Below are positions 47,071 to 55,082 of a stretch of DNA of 64,000 bases, piece by piece. The position numbers and the translations under genes are program-made. Source of the DNA: Holophagales bacterium (GTDB lineage: Bacteria > Acidobacteriota > Thermoanaerobaculia > Multivoradales > Multivoraceae); assembly GCA_009836625.1 (NCBI GenBank), contig VXVC01000004.1:1363114-1427113 (forward strand). The letters run 5' to 3'. Positions within the stretch are counted from its first letter, which is position 1; the number at the start of each line of letters is the position of its first letter. Under the pieces are notes generated by a model, which worked only from the letters and a program-made list of their open reading frames with translations, was not told the origin of the DNA and did no database searches.

Positions 47071-49289
47071 CCAGCGCTCGCATCGCCGTCCTTCTCCCCT
47101 GCCTCAATGAGGAGGCGACGATCGCCGCTGTCGTGGCAGCGTTCCAGCGCGCACTGCCGGACGCTCACATCCACGTCTGCGACAACGGTTCCGACGACGG
47201 CACCGCCGAAGCCGCCAGGGCGGCCGGCGCCACTGTCGTCGCCGAGCCCCGGCGTGGCAAGGGCCGGGCCATCCGCCGCCTGTTCCGCGAGGTGGATGCC
47301 GACATCTACGTCATGGCCGACGGTGACGGCACCTACGACGCCGAGAGCGCCGGCCACCTCGTCTCGACTCTCGAGGAACACGATCTCGACATGCTCGTCG
47401 CCACCCGAAAACGGGCCGACGCGCACGCCTACACGCCGCTGCGCCGCCTCGGCAACCGGCTCTTCAGCACCCTCGCCCGCTGGCGCTGCGGTCCCCGCGT
47501 CCATGACCTTCTGTCCGGCTACCGGGTCTTCTCCCGTCGATTCGTCGAACGCTTCCCCGCGCGCTCGGACGGCTTCGAGATCGAGACCGAACTGACCCTC
47601 TTCGCAGCTTCCTCGGACCTCGCCTGGGACGAAATCGAGTACCCCTACTTCGCAAGGCCGGAGGGGTCGGCGAGCAAGCTCAATGCGTTCCGCGACGGCT
47701 TCCGCATCTTGCGTACGCTCCTGTTTTCGCCTCCGCCCGCCGTACCGCCCGCACCGGGAGGTGCCTGGCACACTCAGCGGCGCCTCGGCGCCCTCCGCGG
47801 CACCGCCCTCATCGGCGTCGTGACGCTCGCCGCCACCGTCGTCTTCCTGGCCCTCAACTGGAGCGCCGTCCGCGCCGACCCGGAACCCGTCGCCGACGCC
47901 TTACGCGCGTCCTACGCGCACCCGGAGCGCACGCTCGAGGACTCTGCCGAGCGGTTCAACGACTGCCTGCTCAGCCTGATGGCGCTCGACCGGGGAGGTT
48001 CGACCTGGGAACGCACAGTCTCCCCCCGCCGCGTGTACCGATACACCCGCCCGCAGCGACCGTGCGACGCGATCAAGCAGCGCCTCGAACAGGGCGCCGT
48101 CGACGACTCGGACTACCTGACCGTCTTCTACCACCAGTATTGGGCCGGCCAGCGCGTCATGTTGCAGTGGCTGCTGCCGCCGCTCGGCGTCAATGGGCTC
48201 CGAAGTCTTCTGGAGGCGCTGACGTTCGTTCTGCTGGGCGTCGGTCTTGGCGGCGCCCTGCTACTGGCGGGAGCGGTGGTCACCGGACCCCATCCCTGGG
48301 ACCGCGAACCTCGGGACCGCGAGCTTCCCGCCGGCTTCCGGCGAGTGCTCGGCCTGCCGACCGCCGAAGACGGAACGACGAGCCCTGCTCTGAGGCGCCA
48401 AGCGCTGTTCCAGCCCGCCGCCTACGCCGTCCTCTTCGTCTGTCTGCTTCTCTTCCTCGATCTCCACGACCGGGCCGGGAGTTTCACCGTTGGAGCATCG
48501 AACGTCCTGACCCTGGCTCTGCTCCTCGCGGTGCCGGTCCTGCGGATCGCGTCCTGGAAACCGGAGCGCCAGGTCCTGCTCTTCGGCGCATTCGGCGCCC
48601 TGATCGCCTACCACGAACTGCTCTTCGGCAGCGCTCTGATCGGGCTCGCCGTCCTGCTGCTCGCACTTGCGGCCGCTCCACCGCCCGCCGCGGGCCACGT
48701 CGGCGAACAGTTCGACCGCCTCGGCTACCTCCGAACCTGGCGCCGGCGGCTGCTGATCCGCTGCGGCGCCGCCTATCTCGGCTGCCTCTCCACCGTCTTC
48801 CTGCTGCGGGTCGTACTTGCTGAACTCACCTTCCGCGAATCCGTCCTCTTCAAGTTCTGGGACCAGCTCACCCACCGGCTCTACGGCGCCGCGCGCAACT
48901 CGATCCACCCGGAGATCGACCCCTTCTATGCGGGTCGGCCGACCATGGAGAGGTTCCTCGAACGGGTCGAGAACAACCTCGGCACCGTCGGCCTCGGCTC
49001 ACAGGTTCTGGCTCTCCTCCTGATCGGCCTCACGGCGGTCACGCTGATCGCGGCCACCCTCTACGTCCTCCGCCACTGGTGGACGCTGGAAGACCCCTGG
49101 CGCTGGGCCGGCATCCTCGCCGCCGGCTGGTCCGTCCCGGCGTGGTACGCCGTGTTCCTCGCTCACACGATGGCCCACGTACCGGTGATGATCCGCCTGC
49201 TGGCGCTGCCCTACGCTGCAGCTGCGGCGCTTCTAGTCGGTGCCGCGCTGTTCAGGCGCCGGACCGAAATCCCGGAGTCGGACGGCTGA
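47067..49289 (+). CDS. GT2-family glycosyltransferase fused to multi-span membrane domain, CTG start
   Basis: A 740-residue fusion. Residues 1-220 are a GT-A fold family 2 glycosyltransferase: ARIAVLLPCLNEEATIAAVV (first strand and PxxNE loop), CDNGSDDGT, RRGKGRAIRRLF and the metal motif DGD (85-87) in MADGDGTYD, similar to polyprenyl-phosphate sugar transferases. From about 235 on there are some ten hydrophobic helices with periplasmic loops, unlike the usual small C-terminal anchor. The first canonical start, GTG at 47133, would remove residues 1-22 with the essential PxxNE loop. CTG at 47067 overlaps the upstream stop as CTGA; the frame closes at a stop at 47031, leaving no other start. 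Sugar and acceptor are unknown. Confidence 0.85.
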   Translation: MTSARIAVLLPCLNEEATIAAVVAAFQRALPDAHIHVCDNGSDDGTAEAARAAGATVVAEPRRGKGRAIRRLFREVDADIYVMADGDGTYDAESAGHLVSTLEEHDLDMLVATRKRADAHAYTPLRRLGNRLFSTLARWRCGPRVHDLLSGYRVFSRRFVERFPARSDGFEIETELTLFAASSDLAWDEIEYPYFARPEGSASKLNAFRDGFRILRTLLFSPPPAVPPAPGGAWHTQRRLGALRGTALIGVVTLAATVVFLALNWSAVRADPEPVADALRASYAHPERTLEDSAERFNDCLLSLMALDRGGSTWERTVSPRRVYRYTRPQRPCDAIKQRLEQGAVDDSDYLTVFYHQYWAGQRVMLQWLLPPLGVNGLRSLLEALTFVLLGVGLGGALLLAGAVVTGPHPWDREPRDRELPAGFRRVLGLPTAEDGTTSPALRRQALFQPAAYAVLFVCLLLFLDLHDRAGSFTVGASNVLTLALLLAVPVLRIASWKPERQVLLFGAFGALIAYHELLFGSALIGLAVLLLALAAAPPPAAGHVGEQFDRLGYLRTWRRRLLIRCGAAYLGCLSTVFLLRVVLAELTFRESVLFKFWDQLTHRLYGAARNSIHPEIDPFYAGRPTMERFLERVENNLGTVGLGSQVLALLLIGLTAVTLIAATLYVLRHWWTLEDPWRWAGILAAGWSVPAWYAVFLAHTMAHVPVMIRLLALPYAAAAALLVGAALFRRRTEIPESDG

Positions 49290-49317
49290 AATCTCGGAGT
49301 CGACAAAGGAGACAACC

Positions 49318-49842
49318 ATGAGGGCATATCTCGACTTCGTCAGCGGAACTCTCGTTCTCGGCCTCACGCTGGCAACGACCCTCGTTCTCCTGTTCGCGGT
49401 GTTCCCGGCGCTGCCCATCGGAGGCGAAATGCTCGATGTAAAGGCGGGCTACACCCACCCGGAGGTCATCGCCGAGATGGAAAGCTACGGCGACCAGGGG
49501 CGGCGAGTGTACGCATGGTCCGCAGCGACGTTGGACACGTTGCTACCGCTCGTCTATGCCAGCTTCCTGGCCGGAATCATCTTCCGCTTCCGGCCAACGG
49601 AACGAGCCTGGAGGCTGGCCTATCTGCCCCTGGCGGCGGGAGCGCTCGATCTTCTCGAGAACGTCCAGATCATCGTCATGCTGACTCGTTACCCGGACCT
49701 GTCCGCGGGGCAGGTAACGATCGCGTCGCTGTTCACCCGGTCGAAGGCGTCCGCGCTCCTGCTCTGTCTCGCGTTGGCCGTAGTGCTGGCGATTGCCGCG
49801 GCCGTCCGGCGCGCCCGCCGGGCGCCTGACCGGGCTCCATAG
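49318..49842 (+). CDS. Small four-helix membrane protein of unknown function
   Basis: A 174-residue integral membrane protein that I do not recognise. Four hydrophobic segments are visible: TLVLGLTLATTLVLLFAVFP (10-29), LDTLLPLVYASFLAGIIF, AWRLAYLPLAAGALDLLEN and ALLLCLALAVVLAIAAAV. The last ends in a basic cytoplasmic tail (RRARRAPDRAP). A soluble loop between helices 1 and 2 has GGEMLDVKAGYTHPEVIAEM. ATG at 49318 is preceded by AAAGGAGACAACC. It starts 28 bp after the glycosyltransferase, likely in the same operon. Confidence 0.8.
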   Translation: MRAYLDFVSGTLVLGLTLATTLVLLFAVFPALPIGGEMLDVKAGYTHPEVIAEMESYGDQGRRVYAWSAATLDTLLPLVYASFLAGIIFRFRPTERAWRLAYLPLAAGALDLLENVQIIVMLTRYPDLSAGQVTIASLFTRSKASALLLCLALAVVLAIAAAVRRARRAPDRAP

Positions 49843-49852
49843 CCAGGCTCCC

Positions 49853-50251
49853 TCACTGCCAGTCCTCGACCGAGAGCCCGCTCACACGCCGAAACTCGCC
49901 GACATTGTTCGTCACCAGCGTCAAGCCAAGCGCCCTTGCGTGTGCCGCGATGAGCAAGTCGTTGAAACCGATCGGCTGGCCTGACCTCTCGAGTTCGCTC
50001 CGTATCTCACCGTAGTGGCGGTCAACGGGCTCCTCGAGCGGCAAGACGTCAATGGCCGACAAGACAACCTCCAACTGTCGTGTGAGTCGCGAAGACCCGC
50101 GACGCTCGGCACCGTACCGAAGCTCAGCCGCCACGATCACATTGATGGCGAAGCTACCGGGCTCGAGTTCTGCGACTCGCTGAGCGACCCGGCCGTCGGG
50201 CCGTCGAATCAGTTGGGACACGACGTTCGTGTCCAGCAGGTACCGCAGCAC
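49853..50251 (-). CDS. vapC: PIN-domain ribonuclease toxin
   Basis: A 132-residue VapC-type toxin. The acidic active site is intact: Asp7 in YLLDTNVVS, Glu43 in VAAELRYG, Asp98 in GFNDLLIAAHA, and the fourth position Asn115 in LVTNNVGEF. PIN toxins cut tRNA or rRNA in a Mg2+-dependent manner. Its ATG at 50251 lies 12 bp after the antitoxin stop, in the standard vapB-vapC order on the minus strand. Its 3' end is 10 bp from the convergent membrane-protein gene. Confidence 0.92.
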   Translation of the reverse strand: MLRYLLDTNVVSQLIRRPDGRVAQRVAELEPGSFAINVIVAAELRYGAERRGSSRLTRQLEVVLSAIDVLPLEEPVDRHYGEIRSELERSGQPIGFNDLLIAAHARALGLTLVTNNVGEFRRVSGLSVEDWQ

Positions 50252-50263
50252 GGTCCGGCCGAA

Positions 50264-50530
50264 TCAGAGGAGATCTTCCGGCTTGGTCGGAGGGTCCTCA
50301 ATCTCGGGGAAGTCCTCCTCGAGGGGCTCGAGCCCAGCGAGCACCTCAGCAATCGAGGGCTTCCGATCGATCGGCTCGATGATCAGGCGACGCGCCTCGC
50401 GGTGAATCGCCACTTCGTCCGCATCCAGTTCGAACTCCCGGGGGATCCTCAGGGCCTGATTCCGGCCGTTGCGGAAGAGGCGTGCTACACGCGTTGCTGC
50501 TGGCTCCGCTCCCTCGTCAAGACTCGGCAT
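50264..50530 (-). CDS. vapB: VapB-type antitoxin
   Basis: An 88-residue antitoxin with an N-terminal AbrB/SpoVT swapped-hairpin domain (TRVARLFRNGRNQALRIPRE, then FELDADEVAIHREARRLIIE) and an acidic C-terminal tail (EEDFPEIEDPPTKPEDLL) of the type that wraps around and blocks the toxin. ATG at 50530 is chosen since similarity starts there; a GTG further up at 50593 would add 21 residues without homology. It is first of the vapBC pair and would bind its own promoter. Confidence 0.87.
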   Translation of the reverse strand: MPSLDEGAEPAATRVARLFRNGRNQALRIPREFELDADEVAIHREARRLIIEPIDRKPSIAEVLAGLEPLEEDFPEIEDPPTKPEDLL

Positions 50531-50649
50531 AGGCCGAGCATATGCCGGCGCGCTTCCCCCGTCAATCAGCGTCCGGTACGCACGCCCCGACAACGTCGTG
50601 CCCTTTGCTGCGGCCGGACCACTGCCGGTCGGCTGCTAACTTGACGTTC

Positions 50650-53304
50650 ATGCACGTCAAGACCCGTCTCGCACTCGTCCTGCTAGCCGGCCTGGCCCTG
50701 ATCTCGCTAACCGCCGCGGCCTTCGCGCAGCCAGCCTCCCAACCCAACATCATCGTGATCCTCGCCGACGACCTCGGCGTCGAGGCGCTGGGCGTCTACG
50801 GCGGTGAGTCCTACGGAACGCCCGAGCTCGACCGCATCGCCGCGGAGGGCATGCGGTTCGAGAACGGGCACTCGCAGCCGCTGTGCACGCCGACCCGGGT
50901 CAAGCTGATGACGGGCCTGCACAACTACCGGAACTACCGGGAGTTCATGTACCTCGACCCGGCCGATGTCACCTTCGCCCACGTGCTGGCGCAGGCGGGG
51001 TACCGGACGGTGATCTCCGGCAAGTGGCAGTTGACGAACAACCTCTACGTGGTCCACGAGGGCGCCTCGCCGCAGCAGGCGGGGTTCGACGAGCACCGGC
51101 TGTGGCAGCTCCGGCGGGAGGGGCGCGGTTCGCGCTACTGGGGGCCGACCCTGGTGACGAACGATCGAAAGGAGACGTGGGGCGACGACGTCTTCGGGCC
51201 GGACCTTACGAACGACTTCGTCCTCGAGGCGATCGACGAGCACGCGGCGGCGGACCCGGCGACCCGCAGACCGCTCTTCATCTACTACCCGATGGCGCTG
51301 CCCCACGACCCGTTCGTCACCACGCCGCACGACCCGGACGCGGAGTCGAACCAGGAGCGCTTCGCGGCGATGGTCGCCTACATGGACCACCTGGTCGGCC
51401 GGGTACGGGCGAAGCTCGTCGAGCACGAACTGGAGCGGGACACGCTGCTGCTGTTCGTCGGCGACAACGGCACCTCCACGCGGATCACGTCGGTCCGCAA
51501 CGGCCGGGAGGTCCCCGGCGGAAAGGGGCGGTCGTTGCAGACCGGGAGTCACGTACCGTTCCTTGCCTGGTGGCCGGGCACGATCCCGGGCGAGCAGGTG
51601 AACGAGACTCTGGTCGACGTCGGCGACGTGTTCCCGACCCTGGTCGAAGCCGCCGGCGCCGGGCTGCCGCCGGGCCTCGACGTCGACGGAGAGAGCCTGC
51701 TGCCGATGCTCAAGGGTGGGCCCGCGCTCGACCGCGACGCTCTGTTCATCCACTACGAGTCGCGCTGGTACCCGGGTCCTCCGGCACGCTACGCCTTCGA
51801 CGAGCGCTTCAAGCGCTACGACGACGGCCGCCTGTTCGACCTCGTCTCCGACCCGAACGAGCAGTCGCCGCTCGATCCGGCGAACCTCGCGCCGGAGGAC
51901 GCCGCCCGCATCCAGGCGATCGACGCCCTGCTCGCCTCCAAGCCCGGGGCGATCCGCACCGCTGGTGCCTGGCGGCCGCCGACTCCCGGCGTCAACCGCT
52001 GGACGCCGCCCGCTCACCGGCCGAACGTCCTGCTGTTCATCGCAGACGACATGACGTTCAACGACGCCGGCGCCCTGGGCAACCCCCAGGTCCACACCCC
52101 GAACCTCGACCGCCTGGCCGAGCAGGGGACGACGTTCACACACATGTACACGGCGACCGCGATGTGCTCGCCCACCCGGCACATGCTCTACACCGGCCAG
52201 TACCCCGTACGAAGCGGCGCCTACCCGAACCACGCCAAGGCAAGGCCCGGCACGAAGAGCGTCGTCCACTACCTGACCGGCCTCGGCTACCGGGTCGGCC
52301 TGGCCGGCAAGTCGCATGTCGCGCCGGAAGAGGTCTACCCATTCGAGAAGGTCGCGGGGCGCGACCTCGACCCCGAACGGATCGGCGAGTTCATCGGCCG
52401 GGACGGGGAGCAGCCGTTCGCCCTGATCGTCGCCTCGACGGAGCCTCACCAGCCCTGGAGCAAGGGCGATCCGTCCCGCTATGACGCCGCGTCCCTCGAG
52501 CTGCCGCCCTACTTCGTCGACACGCCGGAAACCCGGGAGGCGCTGACCCGCTACTACGCCGAGATCACCTTCATGGACGGCCAGCTCGGCCAGATCCTCG
52601 ATCTGCTCCGGGAGCATGCCGCGCACGAGAACACCCTGACCATGTTCTACAGCGAGCAGGGCATCAGCGGTCCGCTGGCCAAGTGGACGCTCTACGAAGC
52701 GGGTATCCGCACCTCGCTCGTCGCCCGCTGGTCCCGCAGGATTCCGGCCGGACAGACCTCAGCCGCGCTGCTCCAGATCAACGATCTGCTGCCGACCTGG
52801 ATCGAGGCGGCCGGAGGCGCCGTGCCGCCCGAGATCGAGGGCAGGAGCATGCTCGACCTGCTGCTGGAGCCGGGCCCGAAGCACCGCGACGTCGTCTACG
52901 GCATTCAGACGACGACCGGCATCATCGCCAACCTGGAGCCCTACCCGATCCGCTCCATCCGCGACGGGCGCTACAAGCTGATCTGGAACATCGCACACGA
53001 GAACCGCTTCACGAACCTGGTCACCGAAGAGAACCGGGACGGCTTCTACTTCTCATGGCGGGACGCCGCCGAGACCGACGCCGCGGCCCGGGCGCTCTAC
53101 GAGCGCTACCAGCACCGGCCGGAGTTCGAGTTCTTCGACCTGGAGGCGGACCCGCACGAGCTTTCGAACCTCGCCCACGATCCGTCGCACAAGGAACGGC
53201 TCGCCGCGATGCACGCGCGGCTACGGGCCTGGATGGAGGACCAGGGCGACCTGGGGCTGCAGACCGAGATCGAGGCGCCGCAACATCAGTCGCGGCCCCG
53301 GTAG
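50650..53304 (+). CDS. Exported tandem sulfatase: two complete sulfatase domains in one chain
   Basis: An 884-residue protein with signal peptide (MHVKTRLALVLLAGLALISL, cleavage near TAAAFAQ). Domain 1 (about 32-435) has PNIIVILADDLGVEALGVYG and CTPTR with Cys79; domain 2 (about 456-870) has RPNVLLFIADDMTFNDAGAL and CSPTR with Cys506. Both CxPxR motifs are complete, so both Cys could become formylglycine, the sulfate-ester nucleophile, if FGE or anSME modifies them. Domain 1 retains GDNGTSTR, domain 2 shows YSEQGISGPLAKW in the equivalent place, a degenerate metal motif. Substrate is unknown; sulfated polysaccharides are plausible. ATG at 50650; the frame is open upstream without homology. 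Confidence 0.9.
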   Translation: MHVKTRLALVLLAGLALISLTAAAFAQPASQPNIIVILADDLGVEALGVYGGESYGTPELDRIAAEGMRFENGHSQPLCTPTRVKLMTGLHNYRNYREFMYLDPADVTFAHVLAQAGYRTVISGKWQLTNNLYVVHEGASPQQAGFDEHRLWQLRREGRGSRYWGPTLVTNDRKETWGDDVFGPDLTNDFVLEAIDEHAAADPATRRPLFIYYPMALPHDPFVTTPHDPDAESNQERFAAMVAYMDHLVGRVRAKLVEHELERDTLLLFVGDNGTSTRITSVRNGREVPGGKGRSLQTGSHVPFLAWWPGTIPGEQVNETLVDVGDVFPTLVEAAGAGLPPGLDVDGESLLPMLKGGPALDRDALFIHYESRWYPGPPARYAFDERFKRYDDGRLFDLVSDPNEQSPLDPANLAPEDAARIQAIDALLASKPGAIRTAGAWRPPTPGVNRWTPPAHRPNVLLFIADDMTFNDAGALGNPQVHTPNLDRLAEQGTTFTHMYTATAMCSPTRHMLYTGQYPVRSGAYPNHAKARPGTKSVVHYLTGLGYRVGLAGKSHVAPEEVYPFEKVAGRDLDPERIGEFIGRDGEQPFALIVASTEPHQPWSKGDPSRYDAASLELPPYFVDTPETREALTRYYAEITFMDGQLGQILDLLREHAAHENTLTMFYSEQGISGPLAKWTLYEAGIRTSLVARWSRRIPAGQTSAALLQINDLLPTWIEAAGGAVPPEIEGRSMLDLLLEPGPKHRDVVYGIQTTTGIIANLEPYPIRSIRDGRYKLIWNIAHENRFTNLVTEENRDGFYFSWRDAAETDAAARALYERYQHRPEFEFFDLEADPHELSNLAHDPSHKERLAAMHARLRAWMEDQGDLGLQTEIEAPQHQSRPR

Positions 53305-53317
53305 CGCCACGCGAACC

Positions 53318-55075
53318 TCATCGCGCCTGCGTCGCCGTCACCCGAACCGTGACCACGTCGGTGTCGTGGTACTGGTGGTGCCGCACGGACGACGCGTAGT
53401 GGCGCAGAAGTCGCAGGGAAACCTCTTCCTCCACCGGTCCGCCCGCGGCCGGCTCGCCGAGGACCGCCAGTTGGTCCTCGAGGTTCGTCGCGTCGGTCGC
53501 GGCCACGAACTCAAGCACCGCCTCTTCCGTGTCCCCGTGCCCGATCAGCAGCAGGTCCCGCTCATCGTCGTCCGGTCGCTGGTCGTCCTTTTCGATCAGC
53601 AGCAGAAGGGTCTCCTCGCCGACCGCCCGGACGCGCTCGACCATCTCCCCGGACCATCGACCGCGTTTGCCGACTCCGGCCAGAAAGGCGTCGACCTTCC
53701 GATACGCATCGGCGTTGAGCGGAACCCTGAGGCGTCGACGGCGCGGCCCCGTAAGTTCCTCGAACAGGGTCAGGGCGATCACGATCGCTCCGCCGACGGT
53801 CATGCCGTTGGCGAGCAGCTCGCTCCACGACCCCTGGAAGTACTCGGGGAAGATCCAGTCGAGCTGAAATGCGACGCCGAGCCAGAACGCCACGCCCACG
53901 ATGAGACCCCTGCGGTAGTCGAGGCCTTCGTGCATGAGGATCTTCACGCCGAAGATGAAGAGAAGCGCGACGAGCACGAGGTAGTAGGCGGCCACCACCG
54001 GACCCGGGATCGCGATGAGAGCCGCCATGAACTTCGGGATGAAGGCGAGCCCGACGAAGATGACCCCGACGAAGACGCCGACGGCACGCGCAGCCACGCC
54101 CGTGAGCTCGACGATCGCGATGCCCGTCGCGTACGTCGTGTTCGGCACCGTGCCCGCCAGGCCCGACAGCAGGTTGCCGACGCCATCGGCCGACATCGCG
54201 CCCTGAATCGAGCGGAAGTCGATGGCCCGCGGCTTGCGCCACGACGCCCGCTGAATGGCGATGCTGTCGCCGAGCGTGTCCATGGCGCCGACCAGGGTCA
54301 GCATCACGAACGCCGGCAGGAGGGCCCAGAACTCGGGACTGAAGCCGAAATCGAACCCGGGCCAGGCGAACTGCGGCAAGCCGATCCAGGCCGCTTCGCG
54401 CACGCTCGCCGTGTCGTAGATTCCGAAGGCCAGCCCCCCGATCGCGCAGCCGGTCACGATCCCGATGGCGGGCGCCCACAACCGCAACGCACCCGACGAA
54501 CGGAGCACCATCAGGGTGATGACGAGCAGCGTGCCGCCCGCGACCACCGGTGCGGCCGCCGGCGCCGCGCCTTCGGGCACGTCCGCCAGCTTGCGCAGGA
54601 TGACCGGCGCCAGCGTCACCGGAATCAACATGAGCACGGTGCCAGCCACCGTGGGCGTGAAGATCCTGCGCAACAGGGACAGCTTGGCCGCGAGGACGAA
54701 CTGGAACAGGGACGAGACGACGATCAGCGACGCCAGCAGGCTGGGCCCGCCCTGCTCCAGAGCCGCGATGCAGATGGCGATGAACGCGCTGCTGCTGCCC
54801 ATGAGCAGCACATAACGGGCGCCGATGCGCCCGACGCCGACGGCCTGGACCACGGTGGTGATCCCGCTGATTCCCAGAGCCGCCCCAACCGCCCAGGAGA
54901 GGTAGGCGTCGCTTTCGCCCGCAAGGGTGATCATGATCGTCGGACCCAGCACGATGCTCGGGACGGCCAGCATCGCGAGCTGCAGCCCGAGCCCCAGGCC
55001 GAGCGCCCCCGGCGGTCTCTCGTCGGGTTCGAACCGAACGTGCCGCCGGTCTTCGGTGGATTGGGTGGGTGACAT
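53318..55075 (-). CDS. NCS2-type nucleobase permease with extra C-terminal domain
   Basis: A 585-residue protein. Residues 20-430 form the 14-helix nucleobase:cation symporter-2 (xanthine/uracil permease) fold: LGLGLQLAMLAVPSIVLGPT at the start, GALRLWAPAIGIVTG, DTLGDSIAIQRASWR and GNLLSGLAGTVPNTTYATGI, the family signature region. Residues about 445-585 are cytoplasmic and not part of the transporter. They run ADAYRKVDAFLAGVGKRGRW, RVRAVGEETLLLLIE, DLLLIGHGDTEEAVLEF and LRLLRHYASSVRHHQYHDTD, resembling a degenerate HATPase of anti-sigma type. The ATG at 55075 is used. The gene lies 7 bp after an ABC exporter gene in the same direction. Confidence 0.85.
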   Translation of the reverse strand: MSPTQSTEDRRHVRFEPDERPPGALGLGLGLQLAMLAVPSIVLGPTIMITLAGESDAYLSWAVGAALGISGITTVVQAVGVGRIGARYVLLMGSSSAFIAICIAALEQGGPSLLASLIVVSSLFQFVLAAKLSLLRRIFTPTVAGTVLMLIPVTLAPVILRKLADVPEGAAPAAAPVVAGGTLLVITLMVLRSSGALRLWAPAIGIVTGCAIGGLAFGIYDTASVREAAWIGLPQFAWPGFDFGFSPEFWALLPAFVMLTLVGAMDTLGDSIAIQRASWRKPRAIDFRSIQGAMSADGVGNLLSGLAGTVPNTTYATGIAIVELTGVAARAVGVFVGVIFVGLAFIPKFMAALIAIPGPVVAAYYLVLVALLFIFGVKILMHEGLDYRRGLIVGVAFWLGVAFQLDWIFPEYFQGSWSELLANGMTVGGAIVIALTLFEELTGPRRRRLRVPLNADAYRKVDAFLAGVGKRGRWSGEMVERVRAVGEETLLLLIEKDDQRPDDDERDLLLIGHGDTEEAVLEFVAATDATNLEDQLAVLGEPAAGGPVEEEVSLRLLRHYASSVRHHQYHDTDVVTVRVTATQAR

Positions 55076-55082
55076 CGGAGGA

